Of a stretch of DNA of 64,000 nt, positions 7,964 to 15,047 are shown piece after piece (position 1 is the stretch's first letter; each line of letters begins with the position of its first letter). The position numbers and the translations under genes are program-made. Under the pieces are notes generated by a model, which did not search any database, had not been told where the DNA came from, and saw nothing but the letters and a program-made list of their open reading frames with translations. Source of the DNA: Deltaproteobacteria bacterium (lineage in GTDB: Bacteria; UBA10199; JACPAL01); NCBI GenBank assembly GCA_016180845.1, contig JACPAK010000004.1:118800-182799 (forward strand), given 5' to 3'.

Positions 7964-8919
7964 TTTTTACTGTGTTCAGATGCTGTGCGTAGTATTTCCC
8001 GTGCCCCCTGGGAAAAGAGCGATTTGGCAAGTTGTTTTCCCAAATCTTCCGCCTCTCTAAAATTTCCCTCTACCCGATCGCGAATAAGATCCCTGCCATC
8101 GGGTGATGCGACCATTCCTGTCAGCTTCAGCGTCATTCCATGGATCTCGGCAAAGGCAGCCACAGGGGCGCGGCAATCACCACCGATCTCTCTCATATAA
8201 CTTCTTTCCGCCCCGAGGCAATAAGAGGTTTCCATGTCATTCAAAAATTCAATCGTCTTTGAGACCTCGGTATCTCCAGCTCGGATTTCAAGGCCAATCG
8301 CCCCTTGTCCTACGCCGGGAAGCATGAGCGTCGTCGGGAGATACTCTGTAATCTTATCCTGATACCCAAGACGAGTCAGCCCAGCGGCAGCCAAAACAAT
8401 CGCTGGTGGGTCTCCCTTCATCACCTTCCTCAAACGTGTGTCAACATTCCCTCGGAGGGAAACCACCTCGAGATCCGGTCGAAAATTCCTGAGTTGGGAC
8501 TCCCGACGAAGCGAGCTGGTCCCGATCTTCGTCTTTTTAGGGAGTTGAAGGAGCGAAGCATATTTTTTTGAAATAAAAACATCCCTCGGATCCTCCCTCT
8601 TCAGAATGGCCCCTATCGCCATCCCTTCCACCATCACCGCGGGGACATCTTTCATGCTATGAACCCCAATATCAACCTTTCGCGCCAGGATCGCCTCTTC
8701 AATCTCCTTCAAAAATAAATACTTACCACCAAATTCCGGCAACGGTTTGTCTTTTAATTTATCACCAGAGGTCTGAATGACCTTGAGATCAACCTTAAGT
8801 CCCTCGTATTCCTTTTCGAGGAGGTCTTTGACAAAATTGGCCTGCCAAAGCGCCAGCTTGCTCCCTCGTGTCCCCAGGATCAGGCTTTTTTTGGAAATAG
8901 GCAGGCTTTTTGGTGACAT
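7960..8919 (-). CDS. hemC: Hydroxymethylbilane synthase (porphobilinogen deaminase)
   Basis: Protein of 319 residues from ATG 8919 (MSPKSLPISKKSLILGTRGS). It polymerises four porphobilinogens into hydroxymethylbilane. Family motifs: LGTRGSKLALWQ at the N-terminus, GVHSMKDVP, and the dipyrromethane-cofactor cysteine in EIGGDCRAPVAAFAEI. An extension to 9003 is open but adds unrelated hydrophobic residues and runs into the opposite promoter region, so I reject it. The stop overlaps the cobA-hemD start by 4 nt. It is divergent from the rRNA methyltransferase gene at 9034. Confidence 0.95.
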   Translation of the reverse strand: MSPKSLPISKKSLILGTRGSKLALWQANFVKDLLEKEYEGLKVDLKVIQTSGDKLKDKPLPEFGGKYLFLKEIEEAILARKVDIGVHSMKDVPAVMVEGMAIGAILKREDPRDVFISKKYASLLQLPKKTKIGTSSLRRESQLRNFRPDLEVVSLRGNVDTRLRKVMKGDPPAIVLAAAGLTRLGYQDKITEYLPTTLMLPGVGQGAIGLEIRAGDTEVSKTIEFLNDMETSYCLGAERSYMREIGGDCRAPVAAFAEIHGMTLKLTGMVASPDGRDLIRDRVEGNFREAEDLGKQLAKSLFSQGAREILRTASEHSKK

Positions 8920-8980
8920 AATGAGGTGAGCCCCCTTCACCAGAAAGGTAACACAATAGAGATGTAAGTCAAGGAAAGCA

Positions 8981-9007
8981 CTTGTAAATTCTTGAATATC
9001 CACTATC
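8981..9007 (+). promoter_or_regulatory. Putative promoter of the rRNA methyltransferase gene
   Basis: On the plus strand TTGTAA, a 16-bp spacer and TATCTA lie between about 8981 and 9007, in the divergent region with hemC. An AAGGA box near 9025 precedes the ATG at 9034, so this transcript would have a normal leader. Confidence 0.35.
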
Positions 9008-9033
9008 TAGGAGTCCCTAATTAAGGATTCCCA

Positions 9034-10188
9034 ATGACCGGTAAAGTCACAATCAACAGGCATGGAACCGACAGGGTCCTGAACGGCCATCCCTGGGTCT
9101 TCAGATCGGATATTACGGAGACAGAAAAGGCAGAGGCAGGAGAAATTGTTGAAATCCTCTCCTTCAAGAGGCGTTTTCTCGGATATGCCTTTTATAACCC
9201 CCTCTCTCAGATCACGCTTCGCGTCCTGACTAAAAGGCGCGAGAAGGTGGATCAGGAATTCTGGAGAAGAAGGTTTGTGAAGGCGATCGATCGTCGTCAC
9301 TCCGATCCGAATGGTGCCTCACGTCTGATCTTCAGCGAATCGGATCAACTGCCGGGACTCATCGTCGATCGATATCGCGACGTCATCGTTTTTCAAACCC
9401 TGTCGTTTGGAATGGATCGATTGAAGGGATTCTGGATTGACCTGATCGAAGAGGGCCTCAAACCATCGGCAATCGTCGAGAGGAACGAACCTGCCGTCCG
9501 GGAGAAAGAAGGTCTCACGAAGGAGCGGGGGATCGTTCGTGGAGGTCTCTCAAGTCCTCTCATGATCGAAGAGGCGGGTCGATCACTCTTTGTGGATCCC
9601 CTCGAAGGACACAAGACCGGTCTTTACCTTGACCAGTCAGAAAACCATATCGCAGCGGCCCGGTATGCCTCGGGTCGTGTCCTGGATCTCTTTTGTTACC
9701 AAGGCGGCTTTTCGGTCCCTGTTTCCAAAAATGCCGATGAGGTTGTCGCGGTTGACAGTTCCGTTCCAGCCCTCCAGATGACCCGTCAAAATCTTGATCA
9801 AAACAGGATCCAGAACGTTCAGCTTGTTGAGGCCAATGCCTTTGACACCCTCCGCTCCTATGACGAGAGGAGAGAGAAATTTCAGACAGTCATCCTGGAT
9901 CCGCCACCGTTTGTTGCCACAAAAGAAGTTTCCGGGGCACGACGAGGCTATAAAGAGATCAACCTCCGTGCGATGAAGATCCTCTCAGAGGGGGGCATCC
10001 TGATCACCTGTTCCTGCTCCCAAAATTTTACTCCGCAAATGTTCTATGACATGCTCCTCGAAGCGGCTCATGATACACATAGGGAACTTCAACTGCTGGA
10101 AAGAAGGGGGGCAGCTTCCGATCACCCCGTTCTCCTCACATTTCCAGAATCGAACTATCTTCAGTGTTGGGTGTTGAGGGTGATTTGA
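9034..10188 (+). CDS. rlmI: RlmI-like 23S rRNA (cytosine-C5) methyltransferase
   Basis: Protein of 384 residues of the PUA plus class I SAM methyltransferase family. The N-terminal PUA domain (about 1-75) has LNGHPWVFRSDI. The methyltransferase domain shows the SAM-binding GRVLDLFCYQGGFSVP, the ILDPPPFV motif, and the catalytic cysteine pair region ITCSCSQNF. E. coli RlmI methylates C1962 of 23S rRNA; the same target is likely but is inferred from family membership, and RlmK-like or other specificities are possible. It is transcribed alone and starts 114 nt from hemC, divergent, with an AAGGA ribosome binding site. Confidence 0.87.
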   Translation: MTGKVTINRHGTDRVLNGHPWVFRSDITETEKAEAGEIVEILSFKRRFLGYAFYNPLSQITLRVLTKRREKVDQEFWRRRFVKAIDRRHSDPNGASRLIFSESDQLPGLIVDRYRDVIVFQTLSFGMDRLKGFWIDLIEEGLKPSAIVERNEPAVREKEGLTKERGIVRGGLSSPLMIEEAGRSLFVDPLEGHKTGLYLDQSENHIAAARYASGRVLDLFCYQGGFSVPVSKNADEVVAVDSSVPALQMTRQNLDQNRIQNVQLVEANAFDTLRSYDERREKFQTVILDPPPFVATKEVSGARRGYKEINLRAMKILSEGGILITCSCSQNFTPQMFYDMLLEAAHDTHRELQLLERRGAASDHPVLLTFPESNYLQCWVLRVI

Positions 10189-10213
10189 GGGACAGGTGGT
10201 GCGGGTGGAAACG

Positions 10214-10435
10214 CTATTGATTCACAGCCCGGATATTTTCAAGAATAACTTGAGGAGACTTCTTATTCCCAAAAAGATGCTTTGAGGCTGAAAGGATCTC
10301 GATTCCGACGATTCGACCGTCCGGCGCATAATTGACAATGACATCCTCTGAAAGTTCATGAGCCGTCACCTCAAATTTGCCTTCTTCTAAGCGAATGTAC
10401 GCGGCATCAACCTCTGCATCATAAGACAATTTCAT
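10214..10435 (-). CDS. DUF2283 domain protein
   Basis: Small protein of 73 residues beginning MKLSYDAEVDAAYIRLEEGK and containing DGRIVGIEILSASKHL, the hallmarks of DUF2283. These proteins are usually the second gene of a two-gene module behind a DUF4258-like or similar small protein, an arrangement suggestive of toxin-antitoxin pairs; the biochemical role is unknown. The ATG has an AGGAGG box. In front of it is what looks like the 3' remnant of such a partner gene, so this copy may be an orphan. Confidence 0.8.
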   Translation of the reverse strand: MKLSYDAEVDAAYIRLEEGKFEVTAHELSEDVIVNYAPDGRIVGIEILSASKHLFGNKKSPQVILENIRAVNQ

Positions 10436-10443
10436 AAAACCTC

Positions 10444-10566
10444 CTAGAAATAATATGATAGCACCGTTACGACAACAATACCACCTTCATCTTCCTGAGC
10501 GATGATGGGGACAACTTGCTTCGTCTTATTGACGACAGTTATGAGCTGCAATACCCATGCCACCAA
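10444..10566 (-). pseudogene. Remnant of the usual DUF2283 partner gene
   Basis: An open frame of about 40 codons ending in VVPIIAQEDEGGIVVVTVLSYYF, stop TAG at 10444-10446, followed 8 nt later by the DUF2283 start. The strand-rich ending that finishes in an aromatic run is what I expect for the small protein that normally precedes DUF2283. The frame is closed upstream by a TAG at 10567-10569 and no intact start with the missing N-terminal half is visible, so I call it a 5'-truncated gene. The family assignment is from memory of the pattern. Confidence 0.4.
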
Positions 10567-10642
10567 CTATTGTTTTAAAAAATAACATTTCTCATATTTT
10601 TCAATTGATTAGAAAATTCCAGCGCAAAAGAAAGGGGCATAT

Positions 10643-10661
10643 CTTTATCATTCTGATAAAG
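10643..10661. other. AT-rich hairpin between larC fragment and DUF2283 module
   Basis: CTTTATCA, a 3-nt loop, then TGATAAAG: a perfect 8-bp stem 6 nt beyond the larC-like stop. It may act as a weak transcript end, but it lacks a GC-rich stem and, on the larC strand, a T-run. Confidence 0.25.
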
Positions 10662-10666
10662 TTTTC

Positions 10667-11116
10667 TCATTTTGAGAATTCCGCCTGCGCAAGACCGTAG
10701 ATCCTTTTTATCGGAATTTTTCTTTTTCTCGCCACCTCCAAACACGACTGATATTCGGGGGCGACATTCATGATTTTACCGTCAGGGCCTTTGCCAATTT
10801 TTACTCGAACATTTCCGTAGGGAGTTTTTACAGATCGAACCTCACGCTGGAGCTCGTAACGATCCACGGGATAGGATCGAATTCCAAGGGTTGTCGTCTC
10901 CTCAAAAATAATCTGAAGGGCCGAGGTCTGCTTTTTGGGTTCGATCAAAACCTGCAGGAGGACTGCCGGACGCGATTTTTTCATCGAGATCGGTATCAGT
11001 GTCACATCGAGGGCACCGAACTTAAAAAGCCTCTCCGAGACGAACTCAAACCACTCGGGGTTCATGTTGTCGAGGTTGGTTTCGAGGATGATCAGCTTTC
11101 GTTTTAGAAATTTCAT
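10667..11116 (-). CDS. LarC C-terminal domain protein (larC2-like)
   Basis: Protein of 149 residues that matches only the C-terminal third of the nickel-inserting cyclometallase LarC: ILETNLDNMNPEWFEFV, then GALDVTLIPISMKKSRPAVLLQVL, the segment ETTTLGIRSYPVDR, and NVAPEYQSCLEVA. Full LarC is about 400 residues. Its ATG overlaps the larB stop by 4 nt (ATGA), so it is translated together with LarB. No LarC1 part precedes it; larB directly adjoins. In Lactobacillus plantarum LarC is made from larC1 and larC2 by a frameshift, but here larC1 is absent from this locus. It may work with a LarC1 encoded elsewhere or be a relic. Confidence 0.85.
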   Translation of the reverse strand: MKFLKRKLIILETNLDNMNPEWFEFVSERLFKFGALDVTLIPISMKKSRPAVLLQVLIEPKKQTSALQIIFEETTTLGIRSYPVDRYELQREVRSVKTPYGNVRVKIGKGPDGKIMNVAPEYQSCLEVARKRKIPIKRIYGLAQAEFSK

Positions 11117-11862
11117 ACCCGATTCATCAAATGTGCCGCTACCGCCGCCCCAACCCCATTGTCGATATTCACCACCGTAATCCCCGGCACACAGGAGTTC
11201 AGCATCGAGAGAAGGGCCGAAATCCCCTGTAACCCTGTTCCATAACCGACCGATGTTGGCACCGCAATAACCGGCCTTCCGACAAGTCCGGCAACCACCG
11301 AAGGAAGAGCCCCTTCCATACCAGCGATAGCAATGATGACCGACGCCTCTCGAAGCCGCGGAACCTCTGCCAGCAACCGATGAAGCCCGGCGATCCCGAC
11401 ATCATAGATCGCCTCAACGGGGCTTCCGAGTAATCGAGCCGTACATCCTGCCTCTTCCGCAACCGGAAGGTCAGCGGTTCCTGCAGCCAGGACGACGATC
11501 TTCCCCTTTTTCTCTTCCCGATCCTTTTTCTTGCCCATAGCAAAGATCCGGGCCACCGAATAAAATTCGCCCTCCGGAAATTTTTTGGCTAACTCCCTCC
11601 CTTTCTCCTCATCAATGCGCGTCACAATCACGACATCGCTTCTCTCCCTCAGCCGTTCCACAATCTTCACGATCTGCCCAATCTCTTTCTTTTCACCAAA
11701 GACGATTTCAGGAACGCCAGTTCGGAGTTCACGATGATGATCCAACCGGGCAAAACCTAAGTCTTCATACGGCAAGTCTTTCAGGTTTAAAAATGCTTCG
11801 TCCGGAGAAAGTCTCCCAGCAGAAACATCCTCCAATATTTTTTTTATCTTGTCTGGTGTCAC
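11113..11862 (-). CDS. larB: Nickel-pincer cofactor biosynthesis protein LarB
   Basis: Protein of 249 residues. LarB carboxylates the pyridinium ring of nicotinic acid adenine dinucleotide and hydrolyses the phosphoanhydride, the first step towards the nickel-pincer nucleotide cofactor. The N-terminal segment DEAFLNLKDLPYEDLGFARLDHHRELRTG is characteristic, followed by a PurE/AIR-carboxylase-like domain with VLAAGTADLPVAEEA and IIAIAGMEGALPSVVAGLVGRPVIAVPTSVGYG. The stop overlaps the larC-like ATG. The start abuts the stop of the CNNM gene upstream (11863), so it probably belongs to the thiL-CNNM-CNNM-larB transcript. No larE or racemase gene is in the window. Confidence 0.93.
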   Translation of the reverse strand: MTPDKIKKILEDVSAGRLSPDEAFLNLKDLPYEDLGFARLDHHRELRTGVPEIVFGEKKEIGQIVKIVERLRERSDVVIVTRIDEEKGRELAKKFPEGEFYSVARIFAMGKKKDREEKKGKIVVLAAGTADLPVAEEAGCTARLLGSPVEAIYDVGIAGLHRLLAEVPRLREASVIIAIAGMEGALPSVVAGLVGRPVIAVPTSVGYGTGLQGISALLSMLNSCVPGITVVNIDNGVGAAVAAHLMNRV

Positions 11863-13107
11863 TTAAGTCTTTTCTTCGATTTCAATAATGATTTCATCAA
11901 CACTGCGTGGGGTAGCCTCCTTCACCATGAAAGTCAATTGGCCGTAGTGAAGAATATCCCCCTTTTGAGGAATGCGACCAAACTGATCAATCATAAACCC
12001 AGCCAAGGTTTCACAACGATTTTTTGGAAGCCCCCAGAAAAAAGTCTCATTAATCTCATCCAAACGGGTTCTCCCTCGAAAAACATAGCGATAAGGAGAG
12101 ACCTTGTTCCAATTTTTCTTGCCGTGATCATATTCATCCCGAATCTCTCCAACAACTTTTTCAAGAATATCCTCTGTAGTTACCACCCCTACAGCCCCAC
12201 CGAACTCATCGACCACAACAGCAAAATTATTCCGCTCCTTCCGAAGGAGGAGGAAGAGATCTCTGACACTCGTCAATTCGGAAACATAAAGGGGGAGTTG
12301 CATCAGCTCGCTAACCGGCACTGTCAACTTGCGTGCCAAGAGGAGATCATAAACACTCACAACACCAACAACATTATGGGCACGGCGCTGAAAAATAGGG
12401 ATTAAGGAACGATTTTCACCGGAGGCGAGATGCAGCGACTCCTTGACGCTCATCGTATCCCGCAAGGAGAAGAGATCGACCAGGGGGGTCATGATCTCGT
12501 GGACCTTTCTCTTCGGAAATGAAAGTGTACGCATCATCGTTTTCTTGAGATCCGGAGACAGTGCCTCGGAGATCTCCGCATCCTTCAGAAGAAGTTCGAG
12601 GGACTCCGAAGTGACTTGATGGCCAGCGAGTAGTGTCCCTTTAACCCCCCCCAGAAGCAGCATCGTCAGTTTTGAGAGAGCCCAAACAATCGGATAAAGA
12701 AGATACGAAAAGACCAAAATAAAAGGAGAAACGAGGGTTGCAAGTTTGTCCGCCCTTTGCTGAAAAATCGATTTGGGAACCGCCTCTCCAAAGATGAGAA
12801 TGAGCGGGGCAAGCCCCAATCCGAGGAATTCATATTCATAACCAAAATGTTTAAAGATGAAAAATGTCACGAGGACAGAATTCCCGACGATAAAAAGATT
12901 CTGGCCAAGAAGCGTCGTCGAAAAAAACCACTCCGGCCGCCTGGCCAACCACAAGGCGATCTTCGCCCCTCGTTCGCCGCGAGCGGAACGATGGGTGAGT
13001 CGTAATTTGTCGCACGAGACAAGGGCAAGTTCTGCCCCGGAAAAAATAGCTTCCAGAACAAGGCAGAGGGCTGACCAAAGGGAAATCTGTATGATCTCTG
13101 AAGTCAT
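11863..13107 (-). CDS. CNNM/CBS/CorC-domain membrane protein
   Basis: Protein of 414 residues. Residues 1-170 are the CNNM (DUF21) membrane domain with four hydrophobic segments and the motifs FSGAELALVS and FGEAVPKSIF. Residues about 195-330 contain two CBS domains (VVVDEFGGAVGVVTTEDILEKVVGEI). The last 80 residues (YRYVFRGRTRLDEINETF...) are the CorC/HlyC transporter-associated domain. Related proteins are magnesium or sodium/magnesium transport factors; hemolysin C is an old name. The gene starts one base after the stop of a second CNNM gene, so the two are coupled and may form a heteromer. Confidence 0.85.
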   Translation of the reverse strand: MTSEIIQISLWSALCLVLEAIFSGAELALVSCDKLRLTHRSARGERGAKIALWLARRPEWFFSTTLLGQNLFIVGNSVLVTFFIFKHFGYEYEFLGLGLAPLILIFGEAVPKSIFQQRADKLATLVSPFILVFSYLLYPIVWALSKLTMLLLGGVKGTLLAGHQVTSESLELLLKDAEISEALSPDLKKTMMRTLSFPKRKVHEIMTPLVDLFSLRDTMSVKESLHLASGENRSLIPIFQRRAHNVVGVVSVYDLLLARKLTVPVSELMQLPLYVSELTSVRDLFLLLRKERNNFAVVVDEFGGAVGVVTTEDILEKVVGEIRDEYDHGKKNWNKVSPYRYVFRGRTRLDEINETFFWGLPKNRCETLAGFMIDQFGRIPQKGDILHYGQLTFMVKEATPRSVDEIIIEIEEKT

Positions 13108-14076
13108 CTAGGAAAATATCCTCCCCAAGAGGTCATCCATCGTCACAAGACCCACACAAAATCCTTCTTCATTTCGGACAATCCCCATGTGAACCCGTTT
13201 TTGTTTGAATTCCTCGAGAGCCGTGGAAAGCTTCTGCTGTGGTTTGATTTCAACAAAAGGTTTCAGGAGCGACGGAATTGAAATTTCATCCGCTGCCGAT
13301 AATCGAAGCCGAATCAATTCCTTTACGTGAAGAATCCCGATCCAATGGTCGATATTTTCTCTGTAAACAGGGATCCTGGAATACCGATGATTTCGAAGAA
13401 TTTCGAAAACCTGTTTCAAGGAAAAACTTTCCGGGATCGCAACAATCTCCTGCCGTGGCGTCATGATCTGGGCCACGGTCATTGAGGAGAAATCGAGCAT
13501 ATTCTTGATCAGGGTGCCTTCGAGGTCAGCCAGCGTCCCCTCTTTCTGACCCATCTCAAGAAGCGTCTGAAATTCCTCTTCAACAATTAACCGCCGTTGA
13601 GGATCGGCCCCAAAAAGACCGACAAGACGATCCGTGATGTAAGTCAGCACAACCCGAAACGGAGTCACAAGCCAGGCGAAGAAATTATAAGGAAAGATCA
13701 AAAATTGGGAAACAATGACCCGGCTTCGAATCGCCACATTTTTGGGAATAATCTCTCCAAAAACAAGGACCATAAATGTGGTCACAACGATCGCAACGAC
13801 ATAAACAATCCGGATATCGTAACCTCGAAAGAGTTCTAAAAAAATCCCCCCTCCGAGGATGGAAATCGCGACGTTCACAAGTTCATTTCCTAAAAGAACG
13901 GTGGTCAGCAACTCACGAGGTTTTTCCAAAATCTTTCCGATGAATGGAGAAAGCCCGGTCCCGGACTGCAATCGATGTTTTTCAAGTGGGGATAAGGAAA
14001 AAAGGGCGGTTTCGAAGCTGGAGAACGAGGCCGAGAGCCCCAGGAGGGCTAAAATGATGATAAAGGTGGTTAACAT
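13108..14076 (-). CDS. CNNM/CBS-domain membrane protein lacking the CorC domain
   Basis: Protein of 322 residues: a CNNM membrane domain (LLGLSASFSSFETALFSLSP, VFGEIIPKNVAIRSR), then two CBS domains (MTVAQIMTPRQEIVAIP, YSRIPVYRENIDHWIGILHVKEL). It ends directly after the second CBS motif (GLVTMDDLLGRIFS), so the C-terminal CorC/HlyC domain of the neighbouring paralogue is missing. Start ATG overlaps the thiL stop by one base (TAATG). Likely a partner of the downstream paralogue in metal-ion transport; substrate unknown. Confidence 0.83.
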   Translation of the reverse strand: MLTTFIIILALLGLSASFSSFETALFSLSPLEKHRLQSGTGLSPFIGKILEKPRELLTTVLLGNELVNVAISILGGGIFLELFRGYDIRIVYVVAIVVTTFMVLVFGEIIPKNVAIRSRVIVSQFLIFPYNFFAWLVTPFRVVLTYITDRLVGLFGADPQRRLIVEEEFQTLLEMGQKEGTLADLEGTLIKNMLDFSSMTVAQIMTPRQEIVAIPESFSLKQVFEILRNHRYSRIPVYRENIDHWIGILHVKELIRLRLSAADEISIPSLLKPFVEIKPQQKLSTALEEFKQKRVHMGIVRNEEGFCVGLVTMDDLLGRIFS

Positions 14077-14981
14077 TAAAAATGAAGGAAGCCGGTTTTT
14101 TTCGGCCAGCGATTTTTTTGCCCGTTCGGATCGATCATCCGGCGACCTTCCTTTAAGGGGAGTATTGTACCAATGAGGGTGGCCGGGACTCCATGAATTT
14201 TCTTGGGAACCTTGACGCGTGGCGGCACAGTAAAGAGGAGCTCATAATCTTCTCCACCGGAACATCTTAATTTTAAAGGTGATTTCCCTGGAATGCGGTT
14301 GGCCTCAATCACGGCACCAACCCGGCTCTCCTCCAAGATATGTCCCAGATCCCCCAGTAAACCATCGCTCACGTCGATACAGGCGGTGGCAATCTTTCTT
14401 CTTAAAAGAAATTGTCCAATCGCGAGTCGGAGTGGCGGTTCATGATGCCGTCGCCTTGAAAGTGCTAGGGCGGCGTCTCCCAATCGGCCGGTTACATAAA
14501 TACGATCCCCGGAATGGGCACCCGATCGGGTCAGCCCCCTTCCCTTTTCCACCTCACCCAGGAGGGTGATATTGAGAATCAGTTTTTCAGACCGGTTCGT
14601 GTCCCCTCCGACTATCATGACACCGGTCTTTTTGGCGATCTCCTGAACCCCTCGAAAAAGTTCCTCCGCATCTTTCACCGAGAGACGAACTGGCAATCCG
14701 ACCGAAATAACCGCAAATCGTGGCACTCCCCCCATCGCAGCGATGTCCGAGATGTTCACGAGCATCCCCTTCCGTCCGATCTGTCGCATCGATAACCAGC
14801 CAGTCCGGAAGTGATGTCCTTCAATTAGCATGTCAGTCGTGATCAGGAGGTCTTTTGTCTTTGAGAATGGAATAATTGCACAATCGTCCCCGACCCCGAG
14901 CCGCAAATATCGGTTCTTCTTTGGAATCCTCGCCGTCAGTCTCTTGATTAACCCAAATTCACCGAGTGATTTGAGATTCAT
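14076..14981 (-). CDS. thiL: Thiamine-monophosphate kinase
   Basis: Protein of 301 residues that phosphorylates thiamine monophosphate to the active cofactor thiamine diphosphate. Motifs: GEFGLIKRLTARIP at the N-terminus, LGVGDDCAIIPF and TTDMLIEGHHF for Mg-ATP and substrate, MGGVPRFAVISVGLP, MIVGGDTNRS, and ACIDVSDGLLGDLGHILEES. The length is slightly under the usual 310-340. First gene of the leftward run thiL-CNNM-CNNM-larB-larC2. The stop is shared with the next ATG (TAATG). No TPP riboswitch is visible upstream. Confidence 0.93.
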   Translation of the reverse strand: MNLKSLGEFGLIKRLTARIPKKNRYLRLGVGDDCAIIPFSKTKDLLITTDMLIEGHHFRTGWLSMRQIGRKGMLVNISDIAAMGGVPRFAVISVGLPVRLSVKDAEELFRGVQEIAKKTGVMIVGGDTNRSEKLILNITLLGEVEKGRGLTRSGAHSGDRIYVTGRLGDAALALSRRRHHEPPLRLAIGQFLLRRKIATACIDVSDGLLGDLGHILEESRVGAVIEANRIPGKSPLKLRCSGGEDYELLFTVPPRVKVPKKIHGVPATLIGTILPLKEGRRMIDPNGQKNRWPKKTGFLHF

Positions 14982-15047
14982 CTGGTGAGGATAACCAACC
15001 CCATAAATTCCGCAACCTTTTCAAGAAGATGACGAAAACCAATCCGT

